In this document: positions 8,691 to 17,545 of the stretch, piece after piece
Position numbering within the stretch: the first letter of the stretch is position 1
Layout of the letters: each line of letters opens with the position of its first letter
NCBI GenBank assembly: GCA_023437365.1
Contig: JAEZGK010000098.1
Location: 16,994 to 80,993 of the forward strand
Direction: 5' to 3'
DNA length: 64,000 nt
DNA from: Bacillota bacterium
GTDB lineage: Bacteria > Bacillota > Clostridia > Lachnospirales > Lachnospiraceae
The notes under the pieces: model-generated
Database searches by the model: none
Told to the model about the DNA's origin: nothing
What the model saw: only the letters and a program-made list of their open reading frames with translations
Position numbers and translations under genes: made by a program

Positions 8691-9680
8691 ATGTTAGGTA
8701 GTGATATCGGAATCGATTTGGGTACTGCAAGTGTGTTGGTATATATAAAAGGAAAGGGAGTTGTGTTAAAGGAGCCTTCGGTAGTGGCTTTTGACAGAGA
8801 CTCCAATAAAATAAAGGCTATTGGTGAGGAAGCAAGATTAATGCTGGGAAGAACTCCCGGTAATATTGTTGCTGTACGTCCTCTCAGGCAGGGTGTAATC
8901 TCTGACTATACAGTAACCGAGAAAATGTTAAAATACTTTATTCAGAAAGCAGTCGGCAAGCAGCGTTTCAGAAAACCCAGAATCAGCGTCTGTGTACCCA
9001 GCGGGGTTACAGAAGTTGAGAAGAAAGCCGTTGAGGATGCAACCTATGCAGCAGGTGCCAGAGAAGTGGCAATCATCGAGGAACCGATTGCGGCAGCGAT
9101 CGGAGCAGGAATCGATATCTCCAGACCCTGTGGTAATATGATTGTTGATATCGGCGGTGGTACTACAGATATCGCTGTCATATCTCTTGGAGGAACAGTG
9201 GTAAGTACCTCGGTTAAGATAGCCGGCGACGATTTTGACGATGCAATTGTCAGATATATGAGAAAGAAGCATAATCTTCTGATTGGTGAAAGAACTGCAG
9301 AGGATATTAAGATAAAAATTGGTTCTGCATACCGCAGACCCGAATCAGTGTCCATGGAGGTCAGAGGACGCAACCTTGTCACGGGACTTCCGAAGACAAT
9401 CGCAGTTACCTCTGAGGAGACAGAGGAAGCACTGAAGGAAACTACTTCTCAGATCGTAGAAGCAGTTCATAGTGTACTTGAAAAGACTCCGCCGGAGCTT
9501 GCAGCAGATATTGCTGACAGAGGGATTGTATTAACCGGTGGCGGTTGCTTATTATATGGCTTGGAAGAGTTGATAGAAGAAAAGACAGGAATTACAACGA
9601 TGACGGCAGAGGACCCTATGACAGCAGTTGCAATAGGGACCGGTAAATTTGTTGAGTTCCTGGCAGGAAAAAGAGACTAG
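8691..9680 (+). CDS. mreB: Rod shape-determining protein, MreB/Mbl type
   Basis: Bacterial actin that forms membrane-bound filaments guiding lateral wall synthesis; 329 aa. The actin-fold ATP motifs are present: IGIDLGTAS near residue 7, VDIGGGTTD in the middle and GIVLTGGGCLLYGL near the C-terminus. It stands directly before two flagellar basal-body genes, the same order as mbl-flhO-flhP in Bacillus, so it is more likely the Mbl paralogue than the mreBCD copy. No mreC or mreD follows. GAAAGGAG precedes the ATG. Confidence 0.93.
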   Translation: MLGSDIGIDLGTASVLVYIKGKGVVLKEPSVVAFDRDSNKIKAIGEEARLMLGRTPGNIVAVRPLRQGVISDYTVTEKMLKYFIQKAVGKQRFRKPRISVCVPSGVTEVEKKAVEDATYAAGAREVAIIEEPIAAAIGAGIDISRPCGNMIVDIGGGTTDIAVISLGGTVVSTSVKIAGDDFDDAIVRYMRKKHNLLIGERTAEDIKIKIGSAYRRPESVSMEVRGRNLVTGLPKTIAVTSEETEEALKETTSQIVEAVHSVLEKTPPELAADIADRGIVLTGGGCLLYGLEELIEEKTGITTMTAEDPMTAVAIGTGKFVEFLAGKRD

Positions 9681-9681
9681 T

Positions 9682-9785
9682 GTGAAGAGAAACATCCTCA
9701 TACGCCCGAAGAATTGCGGCAATCGTAACTTGAATTTATATTACAGATTTACGATTATGCACTCACCCCTTGTTCTTTTGGGTTT
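9682..9785 (+). repeat. Possible degenerate copy of palindromic intergenic repeat
   Basis: The sequence after mreB resembles, weakly, the repeat at 55946-56064: a GTGTGAAG start, then GAAGAATTGCGG, TTGAATTTAT and CTTGTTCTT in the same order. It is the most divergent member and could be chance similarity. Confidence 0.35.
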
Positions 9786-9833
9786 TGATTTTGTAACTAC
9801 TGATTTATAAGGTGCAGGAAAGAGGTTGATGGA

Positions 9834-10607
9834 ATGGTAAGAGGATTGTATACAGCCTACACCGGAATGAAAAACGAACAGAAAAGGCTGGATATCATTG
9901 CGAACAATCTTGCAAATTCAGCTACCACCGGTTACAAGGAAGAAAGTGCTACCAGCCAGTCCTTTGATGAGCTTTTGACGATAAAGGTCAAGGACGAATC
10001 GGAATTCTATAACAATAGGCCGATCGGTCATATGAGTCTTGGAGTAAAGCTTGGCGAGGTCTATACCAATTATGGACAGGGATCGCTGAGACAGACTGCA
10101 AACACTTATGATCTGGCTTTGGAGGGTAAGGGCTTTTTTAAGGTGTCCGTAACTGATAGAGCAGGAAATGTAAGCACAGAATACACACGAAATGGTTCTT
10201 TTACCATGACAAAGGAAGGTCACATCGTGGATGGAAACGGAAATCACTTGATGAGTGAAAGCGGAGAGCTTCAAGTGCCCACAGATGCAGCAAAGGTTGT
10301 GATCGATACAACCGGTGCTGTATATGCAGATGGAGTATATGTCGATACTCTTGCGGTTACTGATTTTGAAGACTACGATTATCTGATCAAATCAGGTGAT
10401 ACGAGGTATCAGGCGCTTGACGGTGCAGTTGATACTGCAGCTAATGCAACAGTGAGGCAAGGCTATACAGAACAGTCCAATGTGAATGTAGTTTCCGAAA
10501 TGGTTGAGATGATCTCAGTTACCAGAGCCTATGAAGCAAATCAAAAGATCATAAAATCAATAGATGGTACATTGGACTTGGCAGCGAACTCTGTAGGTAA
10601 GGTATAG
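9834..10607 (+). CDS. flhO: Flagellar hook-basal body rod protein (FlhO/FlgF-like)
   Basis: Structural protein of the flagellar rod, 257 aa. The N-terminal rod signature MVRGLYTAYTGMKNEQKRLD ... NNLANSATTGYKEE and the C-terminal NVVSEMVEMISVTRAYEANQKII coiled-coil segment are both present, as needed for axial assembly. It follows mreB and precedes a second rod gene by 35 bases. The start ATG follows GAAAGAGG. The naming rests on synteny with the Bacillus flhO-flhP pair. Confidence 0.88.
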   Translation: MVRGLYTAYTGMKNEQKRLDIIANNLANSATTGYKEESATSQSFDELLTIKVKDESEFYNNRPIGHMSLGVKLGEVYTNYGQGSLRQTANTYDLALEGKGFFKVSVTDRAGNVSTEYTRNGSFTMTKEGHIVDGNGNHLMSESGELQVPTDAAKVVIDTTGAVYADGVYVDTLAVTDFEDYDYLIKSGDTRYQALDGAVDTAANATVRQGYTEQSNVNVVSEMVEMISVTRAYEANQKIIKSIDGTLDLAANSVGKV

Positions 10608-10642
10608 CATAAGGTGACAGTATAATTTAGGAGGAATAGCTT

Positions 10643-11455
10643 ATGATGAGATCCTTATGGACCGCTGCGTCCGGCATGATTTCGCAACAAACCAATGTAG
10701 ATACAATATCCAATAATCTTGCCAATATTAATACCACAGGTTATAAGAGAGAAACTGCAGAATTCAAATCTTTACTTTACCAGACGCTGCAGGCTCAGTC
10801 CTATGATAATAACGGCGATCCGAAGCCCTATGGAGTACAGGTGGGGCTCGGTGTAAGAAATTCAGCCATTACATCAAGATATACTCAGGGAACACTGACA
10901 GAGACCGGGAATGATTTCGATCTTGCCATCGATGGCAATGGTTTCTTCATGGTAAAGACTGAGGACGGAAGGACCGGCTTTACAAGAAACGGCTCTTTTC
11001 AATTGTCGTTGGGACCGGAGGGCTTGACTCTGTCCAATTCGGATGGTAATCCTGTATTAAATACAGAGGGAGAGCCGATCACGGTTAGCGCAGAATACTT
11101 GGCATCTGAACTAAAGATCGATGAGCAGGGAGAGCTCTGTTATCCTGATGCAACAGGCTTAGCAGTTCCGATTGGCCAGAAAATTGCTATTGCACAATTT
11201 AATAATCCGGCAGGTATCAGCAAGGGTTCTAACAGTATTAGTTTTGAGACGGAAGCTTCCGGAGAAGCACTTTTGGAACATGCCAATGCGAACCTAAGGC
11301 AAAGTAAAATACACCAGGGTTATTTGGAAGCCTCCAATGTCCAGGCAGTTGATGAAATGGTGAACTTAATTGTAGCACAGCGTGCTTATGAGATGAATTC
11401 CAAGATCATCACTGCATCCGATGAGATGCTGCAACAGGCTAACAACTTGAGATAG
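10643..11455 (+). CDS. flgG: Flagellar basal-body rod protein FlgG/FlhP
   Basis: Distal rod protein, 270 aa. The N-terminus SLWTAASGMISQQTNVDTIS followed by NNLANINTTGYKRE and the C-terminus EASNVQAVDEMVNLIVAQRAYEMNS are classic FlgG sequences, with a central beta-rich domain between. TAGGAGG precedes tandem ATG codons at 10643 and 10646; either could be used. It is the second gene of the rod operon. Confidence 0.9.
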   Translation: MMRSLWTAASGMISQQTNVDTISNNLANINTTGYKRETAEFKSLLYQTLQAQSYDNNGDPKPYGVQVGLGVRNSAITSRYTQGTLTETGNDFDLAIDGNGFFMVKTEDGRTGFTRNGSFQLSLGPEGLTLSNSDGNPVLNTEGEPITVSAEYLASELKIDEQGELCYPDATGLAVPIGQKIAIAQFNNPAGISKGSNSISFETEASGEALLEHANANLRQSKIHQGYLEASNVQAVDEMVNLIVAQRAYEMNSKIITASDEMLQQANNLR

Positions 11456-11469
11456 GATAGGCCATTATA

Positions 11470-11560
11470 GAAATCAAATGAATTCAAGAATTCGTTATGG
11501 GAGTTTCATTATGAGCTTCTTCCGGTGTGATATGCTTTTTCTTCACACTAACTTAATCTC
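11470..11560 (-). repeat. Palindromic intergenic repeat, minus orientation
   Basis: Read on the minus strand it starts GTGTGAAGAAAAAGCATATC then CACACCGGAAGAA, matching the first half of the repeats at 55946 and 33232 (GTGTGAAG, AAAGCA, CACAC, GGAAGA). It lies in the 239-base gap between the flgG-like and flgJ-like genes. Confidence 0.5.
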
Positions 11561-11694
11561 ATATGCATCTAATCCAGTTGGGCGTGTTTCGAAGCGTGAC
11601 AAATCAAGAATTATAACAGTGAATTGTTTACTATGCACTTATAAATATTGTGTTTACGGCGAAATTTACAGGTTTTTTATGAAGGGAGGCTTTT

Positions 11695-12033
11695 ATGAGT
11701 ATTCCTATCGGTTCAGATTCCATTTATGCGGCATCTTCTAATTACTTATCTAAGTCAGCGAAGAATTCTAAGCTGGAGGAGACACTAAATAATGCAAAGA
11801 ATGCAACAGACGAAGAATTGATGGATGCCTGTAAGTCCTTTGAATCTTATCTTATCGAGCAGGTATTCAAAGGTATGGAAAAGACCATTATGAAGGACGA
11901 GGATGAGGAGCAGAATGATTATCTCGCTCAATTCGGTGATAAGCTTTATGAGGAATATGCAAAGGATGCGTCCGAGAGCGGCAGCCTTGGGATTGCTCAG
12001 ATGCTTTACGACTCTATGAAGCGGAACCAATGA
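11695..12033 (+). CDS. flgJ: Rod-binding protein, FlgJ N-terminal type
   Basis: 112 aa, matching only the rod-binding N-terminal half of enterobacterial FlgJ; the muramidase half is absent, as is usual in Firmicutes. The core LMDACKSFESYLIEQVFKGMEKTI, a later NDYLAQFGDKLYEEYA segment and GSLGIAQMLYDSM are conserved family segments. It probably caps or scaffolds rod assembly in the periplasmic or wall space. GAAGGGAGG precedes the ATG. The 239-base gap from the upstream rod gene holds a repeat. Confidence 0.85.
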   Translation: MSIPIGSDSIYAASSNYLSKSAKNSKLEETLNNAKNATDEELMDACKSFESYLIEQVFKGMEKTIMKDEDEEQNDYLAQFGDKLYEEYAKDASESGSLGIAQMLYDSMKRNQ

Positions 12034-12154
12034 TACAGAAATACAAAATGTAGAATAACAAGTAATTACATAAAATCCAATCATGTCATTTCAGGCTGAG
12101 ATCCGGTAAGGGATGCGGTTTGGAATGACATTTTTAATTGTTGTGGAGGGGACG

Positions 12155-14371
12155 ATGTCGGAGATCGTAGAAGGATATATTGAAAGGATCATATTCCGTA
12201 ATGATGAAAATGGTTATACAGTACTTAGCCTTCATTCTGAGGAGGAGGAGCTGACCTGTGTCGGTACCTTCCCCTTTATCAGTGAAGGAGAATTCGTATG
12301 GCTTAGCGGAGATTACACAGATCACCCGGTCTATGGGCAGCAATTCAACATTGAAGAATATGATTTGAAAGAACCGGAAGACCTATACTCTATGGAACGC
12401 TATCTAAGCTCCGGAGCGATCAAGGGAATCGGTGAAACGCTGGCAGGAAGGATTGTCAAGAAATTCAAGGAGGATACCTTCCGAATCATAGAAGAGGAAC
12501 CCGAAAGACTGTCAGAGATTAAGGGAATTAGTCCTAGAATGGCAAGGGAAATCTACTGCCAATTTGAAGAAAAGCGGGATATGAGAAGTGCGATGCTGTT
12601 TCTCCAGCAATACAGCATTTCAGGGAACCTTGCTGTAAAAATTTATTCAGAATACGGACAGAGAATGTACGATATCTTAAAGGAGAACCCCTATAAGCTG
12701 GCGGAGGACATTGCAGGTGTAGGCTTTAAGACTGCGGATGATATCGCGCGTAGAATCGGAATAGGAAGCGATTCTGATTATAGAATCAAGGCTGGTATCC
12801 TGTATACCCTCCTGCAATCCAGTATGGACGGTCATGTCTATCTTCCTGAGTATGAGCTTCTGACAAGAGCAAAAAGCCTGCTGCTCGCGGAGGAGGAAGC
12901 CATTCGAAGGCAGCTCATGACGCTAAGCTTAGAAAAGAAAATTATAATTAAAGATGACGGTCTCGAAAAGCATATCTATTCCTCCCTTTATTACTATATG
13001 GAACTGAATGTGGCTCGTATGCTGCATGATTTGAGTATAAGGTATGAAGCCAATCCGGAAGCAGTTCGAAAGCGTGTAGCTTCCATCGAAAGCCAATTTG
13101 AGCTTGAATTGGAAGAGCAGCAGAGGATGGCGGTGACTGAGGCAGCCGGAAACGGACTACTGATCATTACCGGTGGACCCGGAACGGGTAAGACTACAAC
13201 AATTAATACAATCATTAAGTTTTTTGAATCGGAGGGAATGGATATCCTGCTTGCGGCTCCGACAGGTCGGGCTGCAAAGAGAATGACGGAGACCACCGGC
13301 TATGAAGCAAAGACTATTCACAGGCTCCTTGAGCTTTCCAAGATGTTGGAGGGTCAGGAGAACAAATTCACCTTTGAAAGAAATGAATTGAATCCCCTGG
13401 AGACGGATGTACTGATTATCGATGAGATGTCCATGGTTGATATTACCCTGATGCATGCCCTGTTGAAAGCAATCTCGGTAGGAACGAGACTGATTTTGGT
13501 TGGAGATGTGAATCAGCTGCCGAGTGTCGGACCGGGAAATGTCTTGAGAGATGTGATAAATTCCCACAGCTTTAATGTAGTAAAGCTTACTAAGATATTT
13601 CGCCAGGCCGCAGACAGTGATATTATAGTGAATGCCCATAAAATCAATGATGGAGAGCAGATCCGTCTGGACAACAAAAGTCGGGATTTCTTCTTCCTGA
13701 AGCGGGAGGATTCGAATGTAATTGCGGCGGTTATGATTAATCTGATCAAGAATAAGCTGCCCAACTATGTAAAGGCGACGCCCTTTGATATTCAGGTTCT
13801 GACACCTATGAGGAAGGGAGAACTTGGAGTGGAGAGGCTCAATCAGATATTACAGCAGGCATTGAACCCACCCTCTAAGGAGAAGCGTGAGAAGGAATAT
13901 CATGAGGTGATATTTCGCGAAGGAGATAAGGTCATGCAGGTGAAGAATAATTATCAGATCACCTGGGAGATCAAGAGTAAATATGGGATAACAACGCAGT
14001 CCGGCACCGGTGTGTTCAATGGAGATGCGGGTGTGATTAAGGAAATTAACCTCTTTTCGGAGAATTTGATTGTAGAATTTGATGATAATAGGCTTGTCGA
14101 TTACGGCTTTGGCCAGTTGGATGAGCTGGAGCTGGCATACGCAGTAACCATCCATAAATCACAGGGTAGCGAGTATCCAGCGGTAATACTTCCAATCCTG
14201 GACGGTCCGAAGCTTTTGTTTAACCGGAATCTGCTATATACTGCTGTAACCAGAGCGAAGAACTGTGTCACGATTGTCGGAAGTGATACGATGCTTCAAT
14301 TTATGATAAATAATAAGAATGAACAAAATCGTTATTCCGGATTATGTGGCCGTATCAAAGAACTGCGCTAG
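12155..14371 (+). CDS. recD2: RecD2-type ATP-dependent helicase
   Basis: SF1B 5'-3' DNA helicase acting in repair without RecBC, 738 aa. Order: an N-terminal OB-like region (~1-90), helix-hairpin-helix repeats (ISPRMAREIY, IAGVGFKTADDIARRIG), Walker A GGPGTGKTTT near residue 345, Walker B DEMSMVD, an SH3-like insert and C-terminal VTIHKSQGSEYPAVILP helicase motifs. The chosen ATG at 12155 follows TGGAGGGG. An earlier ATG at 12113 has no ribosome site and adds a hydrophobic stretch foreign to the family. Confidence 0.93.
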   Translation: MSEIVEGYIERIIFRNDENGYTVLSLHSEEEELTCVGTFPFISEGEFVWLSGDYTDHPVYGQQFNIEEYDLKEPEDLYSMERYLSSGAIKGIGETLAGRIVKKFKEDTFRIIEEEPERLSEIKGISPRMAREIYCQFEEKRDMRSAMLFLQQYSISGNLAVKIYSEYGQRMYDILKENPYKLAEDIAGVGFKTADDIARRIGIGSDSDYRIKAGILYTLLQSSMDGHVYLPEYELLTRAKSLLLAEEEAIRRQLMTLSLEKKIIIKDDGLEKHIYSSLYYYMELNVARMLHDLSIRYEANPEAVRKRVASIESQFELELEEQQRMAVTEAAGNGLLIITGGPGTGKTTTINTIIKFFESEGMDILLAAPTGRAAKRMTETTGYEAKTIHRLLELSKMLEGQENKFTFERNELNPLETDVLIIDEMSMVDITLMHALLKAISVGTRLILVGDVNQLPSVGPGNVLRDVINSHSFNVVKLTKIFRQAADSDIIVNAHKINDGEQIRLDNKSRDFFFLKREDSNVIAAVMINLIKNKLPNYVKATPFDIQVLTPMRKGELGVERLNQILQQALNPPSKEKREKEYHEVIFREGDKVMQVKNNYQITWEIKSKYGITTQSGTGVFNGDAGVIKEINLFSENLIVEFDDNRLVDYGFGQLDELELAYAVTIHKSQGSEYPAVILPILDGPKLLFNRNLLYTAVTRAKNCVTIVGSDTMLQFMINNKNEQNRYSGLCGRIKELR

Positions 14372-14484
14372 AAGCTTAACATCGACCTCGTTGGTTATAT
14401 GACATAATGATGTCATATTATCGATGATAAGATGAACATGTCAAAGGCCGGAGGGTTTTTAGGAAGTCCTATTATCATAGAGTG

Positions 14485-14595
14485 ATAGACGTGTTAAAAG
14501 CACCGAAGGTGCTTTCCTGATATAATATATCCACGTGCAAGCTCGATTGTTCATGGATATATTATATTAGGAAAAGGGCGAAGCGTTTTGACTAG
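14485..14595 (+). repeat. Two-hairpin intergenic repeat, copy A
   Basis: A small hairpin (AAAGCACC 14497-14504, GGTGCTTT 14508-14515) is followed at once by a long hairpin (arms 14516-14535 and 14552-14571, 18 of 20 positions matching the perfect complement). The same two-part design with shared CTGATATAAT and AAAGCACC blocks occurs inverted at 30205-30290. It lies between recD2 and a hypothetical gene, and could also end transcription. Confidence 0.75.
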
Positions 14596-14654
14596 TTACA
14601 ATAAGCATATTTTCTTATAATTTTGTTAAATTATCTTTGACTGGAGGGGATGGA

Positions 14655-15263
14655 ATGTTTTCTTTGGAAGAATTATTATTAATTCCTCAGGATCAGTTGA
14701 TGGAGGAAGCACAGAAGCTGGATAGCGAAGAAATATCACAATTGGTTGAATGGCTTGCTTTGAAGGAGGATAAGATCAGATATCAGGCTTTTCTTCTGCT
14801 GAAACATCGATCAGCAATAGATTCGGCTGTCTACCAGTACTGGGAGGTATTTCGAAGTAAGCTTTGCAATGAGAATTCCTATCAGCGGAGTATTGGTCTG
14901 ATGTTAATTGCAGAGAATGTCCGTTGGGATAACTGCAATAAGATGAAGGACACATTGGAGGAGTATCTTAAGTTATTAAAGGATGAGAAGCCGATAACAG
15001 TTCGTCAATGTATCCAATCGCTTCGGGCAGTCATCGAAGCTCGCGCGGAATTAAGTGAAGCAATCGCGGATCAGCTGATGTCTCTTGTATTGACGGACTA
15101 TAAGGAAACCATGCGAAAACTGATACTGATGGATGCCTTGGATATCCTGTTGACAATAAACAGACAAAAGCACAATGAGAAGATAGAGAGCTATATATTT
15201 GAAGCTCTTACTGGAGAAATTTTGGATAAAAAGTCGAAGAAGCTGATAGATGCTCAATTATAG
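14655..15263 (+). CDS. Hypothetical helical-repeat protein
   Basis: 202 aa, family not recognised. It is almost wholly alpha-helical and amphipathic, with repeated leucine-rich helix pairs (ISQLVEWLALKEDKIRYQAF, IRYQAFLLLKHRS, ITVRQCIQSLRAVIEA), which suggests a HEAT- or ARM-like scaffold. No catalytic motif, signal peptide or membrane helix is seen. The start at 14655 follows CTGGAGGGG by five bases; an in-frame TTG at 14637 lies before this site. It is followed about 100 bases later by a nucleotidyltransferase gene. Confidence 0.6.
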   Translation: MFSLEELLLIPQDQLMEEAQKLDSEEISQLVEWLALKEDKIRYQAFLLLKHRSAIDSAVYQYWEVFRSKLCNENSYQRSIGLMLIAENVRWDNCNKMKDTLEEYLKLLKDEKPITVRQCIQSLRAVIEARAELSEAIADQLMSLVLTDYKETMRKLILMDALDILLTINRQKHNEKIESYIFEALTGEILDKKSKKLIDAQL

Positions 15264-15361
15264 TAATAATAATTTTTAGTGCATTTTATTGTAAAATAGG
15301 ATATAATAACTATAACGTTAGGAAATAATACGAAATATAAACGAGCATGGAGGCGTTTGCT

Positions 15362-16273
15362 TTGGCAGATACAACGTTAGTAATCATGGCGGCAGGCATG
15401 GGCAGCCGTTACGGAGGAATAAAGCAGCTGGAGCCGGTCGGCCCCGGTGGTGAGATCATAATGGACTACTCCATCTATGATGCTCTAAGAGCGGGTTTCA
15501 ATAAGGTGGTATTCATTATTCGTAAGGATCTGGAGAAGGACTTCAAGGAAATCATCGGAGAGCGGATTAAGAAGCAGGTAAAGGTTGAATACGTATTTCA
15601 AGAGTTGGATAATCTTCCAAAGGGTTTTCATAAACCGGAAGGAAGAACAAAACCCTGGGGAACAGGTCAAGCTATTCTATGTTGTAAAAATGCAGTTCAG
15701 GAACCCTTTGCAGTAATCAATGCAGATGATTATTACGGAAAAGAAGGATTTAAGATACTGTATGATTTTTTAAATGACGAATCCTACAAGAGTAATCAAT
15801 ATTGTATGGCAGGCTTTATCCTTGGTAATACCTTAAGTGAGAACGGAGCAGTTACCCGCGGTGTATGTAAGGTTAACGAAACAGGCATGCTGATTGATAT
15901 TAATGAGACCTCAGGAATTGTTCCAGCCGCTGATCACGCTGTAGCAAAGGATGCCTTGGGTCAGGATTTTTCACTGCCGTTGGATAGTTCAGTTTCCATG
16001 AACATGTGGGGTTTCCGCCCGGAGCTTTTTGACTATCTGGAACCTGGCTTCGTGGATTTCTTATCAACGATAGATGAGAGTGATTTGAAGAAAGAATATC
16101 TCCTGCCGACTGTGATCGGTGATCTTGTGAGAGCAGATAAGGTGGAGGTTAAGGTATTAAAGACGCCGGATCGCTGGTTTGGTGTAACCTACAAAGAGGA
16201 TAAGGAAGTTGTCGTAAAATCCATCAGAGCTTTGATTGATCAGGGCGACTATCCGGAAAAATTATTTGCGTAA
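15362..16273 (+). CDS. Sugar-nucleotidyltransferase-like protein
   Basis: 303 aa, nucleotidyltransferase (GT-A) fold. The N-terminal LVIMAAGMGSRYGGIKQLEP is the family nucleotide-binding loop with the expected Arg and Lys; WGTGQAILCC and the metal-binding INADDYYG follow. Such proteins activate sugar phosphates with NTP, but this subgroup is poorly defined and the substrate is unknown. The TTG at 15362 lies eight bases after TGGAGG and is preferred over the ATG at 15347, which overlaps that site. Confidence 0.8.
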   Translation: MADTTLVIMAAGMGSRYGGIKQLEPVGPGGEIIMDYSIYDALRAGFNKVVFIIRKDLEKDFKEIIGERIKKQVKVEYVFQELDNLPKGFHKPEGRTKPWGTGQAILCCKNAVQEPFAVINADDYYGKEGFKILYDFLNDESYKSNQYCMAGFILGNTLSENGAVTRGVCKVNETGMLIDINETSGIVPAADHAVAKDALGQDFSLPLDSSVSMNMWGFRPELFDYLEPGFVDFLSTIDESDLKKEYLLPTVIGDLVRADKVEVKVLKTPDRWFGVTYKEDKEVVVKSIRALIDQGDYPEKLFA

Positions 16274-16289
16274 AGGATGAAACGTTAAA

Positions 16290-17012
16290 TTGCTTCATAC
16301 GATAATAGACATGATCTATCCGGCCAGATGCCCTCTATGCGGAGAAATCGTTATTCCGAAGGGAAGACTGGTCTGTAAAGCCTGTGAGGACAAACCCTCT
16401 CTGGTGAAGGAACCGCGCTGTAAAAAGTGTTCGAAGCCGATAGAGCTTAATGAGAAAGAATACTGCAGCGATTGTGAACGCAGAGGCTTCCATTACGACA
16501 GCGGATTTTCGATTTGGGTATATGATGATGTAATGAAGCAGTCCATAGCGAACTTTAAATATCGTAGTAAGAAGGAATATGCCACCTTTTATACTAGTGA
16601 ACTCTTGAACAATTACGGAGACCGGATAAGAAAGCTTATGCCAGATGCGATCGTTCCGATCCCCATACATATCAGTAAATATATGGAACGTGGTTATAAT
16701 CAGGCAGATATACTTGCACGTGGGCTTGGTAAAGCATTGCAGATTCCTGTACTTTCAGATTTACTCCTTAGGACGAAGAAGACTCTACCGCAGAAAAAGC
16801 TGAACGATAAAGAAAGATTACGTAATCTTATGGAAGCCTTTCAGCTGAATAATAAGCTAGCAGCCACCTATCCTAAAAAGCTTTCCAGGATATTGTTGGT
16901 GGATGACATTTATACAACAGGCAGTACGATGGAAGCTTGCACTAATGTATTAAAATCCAATGGAATAAGGGAAGTTTATTTTGTTGTACTATGCATAGGA
17001 AAAGGTTATTAG
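16290..17012 (+). CDS. comFC: ComF family phosphoribosyltransferase-like protein
   Basis: 240 aa. The N-terminal double zinc ribbon has CPLCGE, CKAC, CKKC and CSDC pairs (residues ~11-55). The type I phosphoribosyltransferase fold follows, ending in the PRPP loop ILLVDDIYTTGSTM. In Bacillus, ComFC supports uptake or handling of transforming DNA. The start TTG at 16290 follows AAAGGATG. It is 16 bases after the nucleotidyltransferase and 12 bases before yvyF, matching the Bacillus comFC-yvyF pairing. Confidence 0.88.
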   Translation: MLHTIIDMIYPARCPLCGEIVIPKGRLVCKACEDKPSLVKEPRCKKCSKPIELNEKEYCSDCERRGFHYDSGFSIWVYDDVMKQSIANFKYRSKKEYATFYTSELLNNYGDRIRKLMPDAIVPIPIHISKYMERGYNQADILARGLGKALQIPVLSDLLLRTKKTLPQKKLNDKERLRNLMEAFQLNNKLAATYPKKLSRILLVDDIYTTGSTMEACTNVLKSNGIREVYFVVLCIGKGY

Positions 17013-17024
17013 GAGGTTAATATT

Positions 17025-17459
17025 ATGGATGTGAGGAATTGTAAAGGTTGCGGTAAGCTATTCAATTATTTGTCTGGTCCGCCGTTATGTCCAAACTGTG
17101 TTTCGGCCCTTGATTTAAAGTTTGAAGAGGTCAAGGAATATGTATATGATCATCCCCGCTGCGGTATCCAAGAGGTTTCTGAAGAGATGAATGTGCCGGT
17201 TGCGCAGATCAAACAGTGGATTCGTGAAGAAAGACTGGCCTTTGCCGAAGATTCCATGATTGGTCTGGAATGCGAGTTGTGCGGTATCACGATCAAAACC
17301 GGACGGTATTGCAAGAGCTGTAAGGATAAGCTGGCAAAGGGATTAAGCAATCTGTATCAGGAAGAAAGGCCGGCACCCACTCAAAAGGCTAAGGATCCTA
17401 GGGATAACCCGAAGATGCGTTTCCTTGGTGCGAATGGTAAAATAAAGGATAACACCTAA
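17025..17459 (+). CDS. yvyF: YvyF-like flagellar operon protein
   Basis: 144 aa. An N-terminal zinc ribbon (CKGCGKLF ... CPNC), a central helix-turn-helix (GIQEVSEEMNVPVAQIKQWI) and a second zinc ribbon (CELCG ... CKSC) give the arrangement of the flagellar-operon protein family seen beside comF in Bacilli. The exact role is uncertain; the context links it to flagellar gene regulation. AGGAGG precedes the ATG. It is the last gene of this cluster, and flgM does not follow. Confidence 0.82.
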   Translation: MDVRNCKGCGKLFNYLSGPPLCPNCVSALDLKFEEVKEYVYDHPRCGIQEVSEEMNVPVAQIKQWIREERLAFAEDSMIGLECELCGITIKTGRYCKSCKDKLAKGLSNLYQEERPAPTQKAKDPRDNPKMRFLGANGKIKDNT

Positions 17460-17473
17460 TAGATAGAAAAAGA

Positions 17474-17534
17474 GAGCTTAAGAATTTAGTGTTTTGTATG
17501 CGGTCGCCTTATACAATACTTCATTCTTAAGCTC
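17474..17534. terminator. Bidirectional terminator between yvyF and cvfB
   Basis: GAGCTTAAGAAT (17474-17485) pairs perfectly with ATTCTTAAGCTC (17523-17534), with A-rich and T-rich flanks on both sides, so it can end both convergent transcripts. Confidence 0.85.
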
Positions 17535-17545
17535 TTTATGATTGA

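Noticed and set aside
11478..11741. 87-codon open frame between flgG and flgJ
   Set aside because: It overlaps the start of the flgJ-like gene in another frame and runs through an intergenic repeat; no ribosome site.
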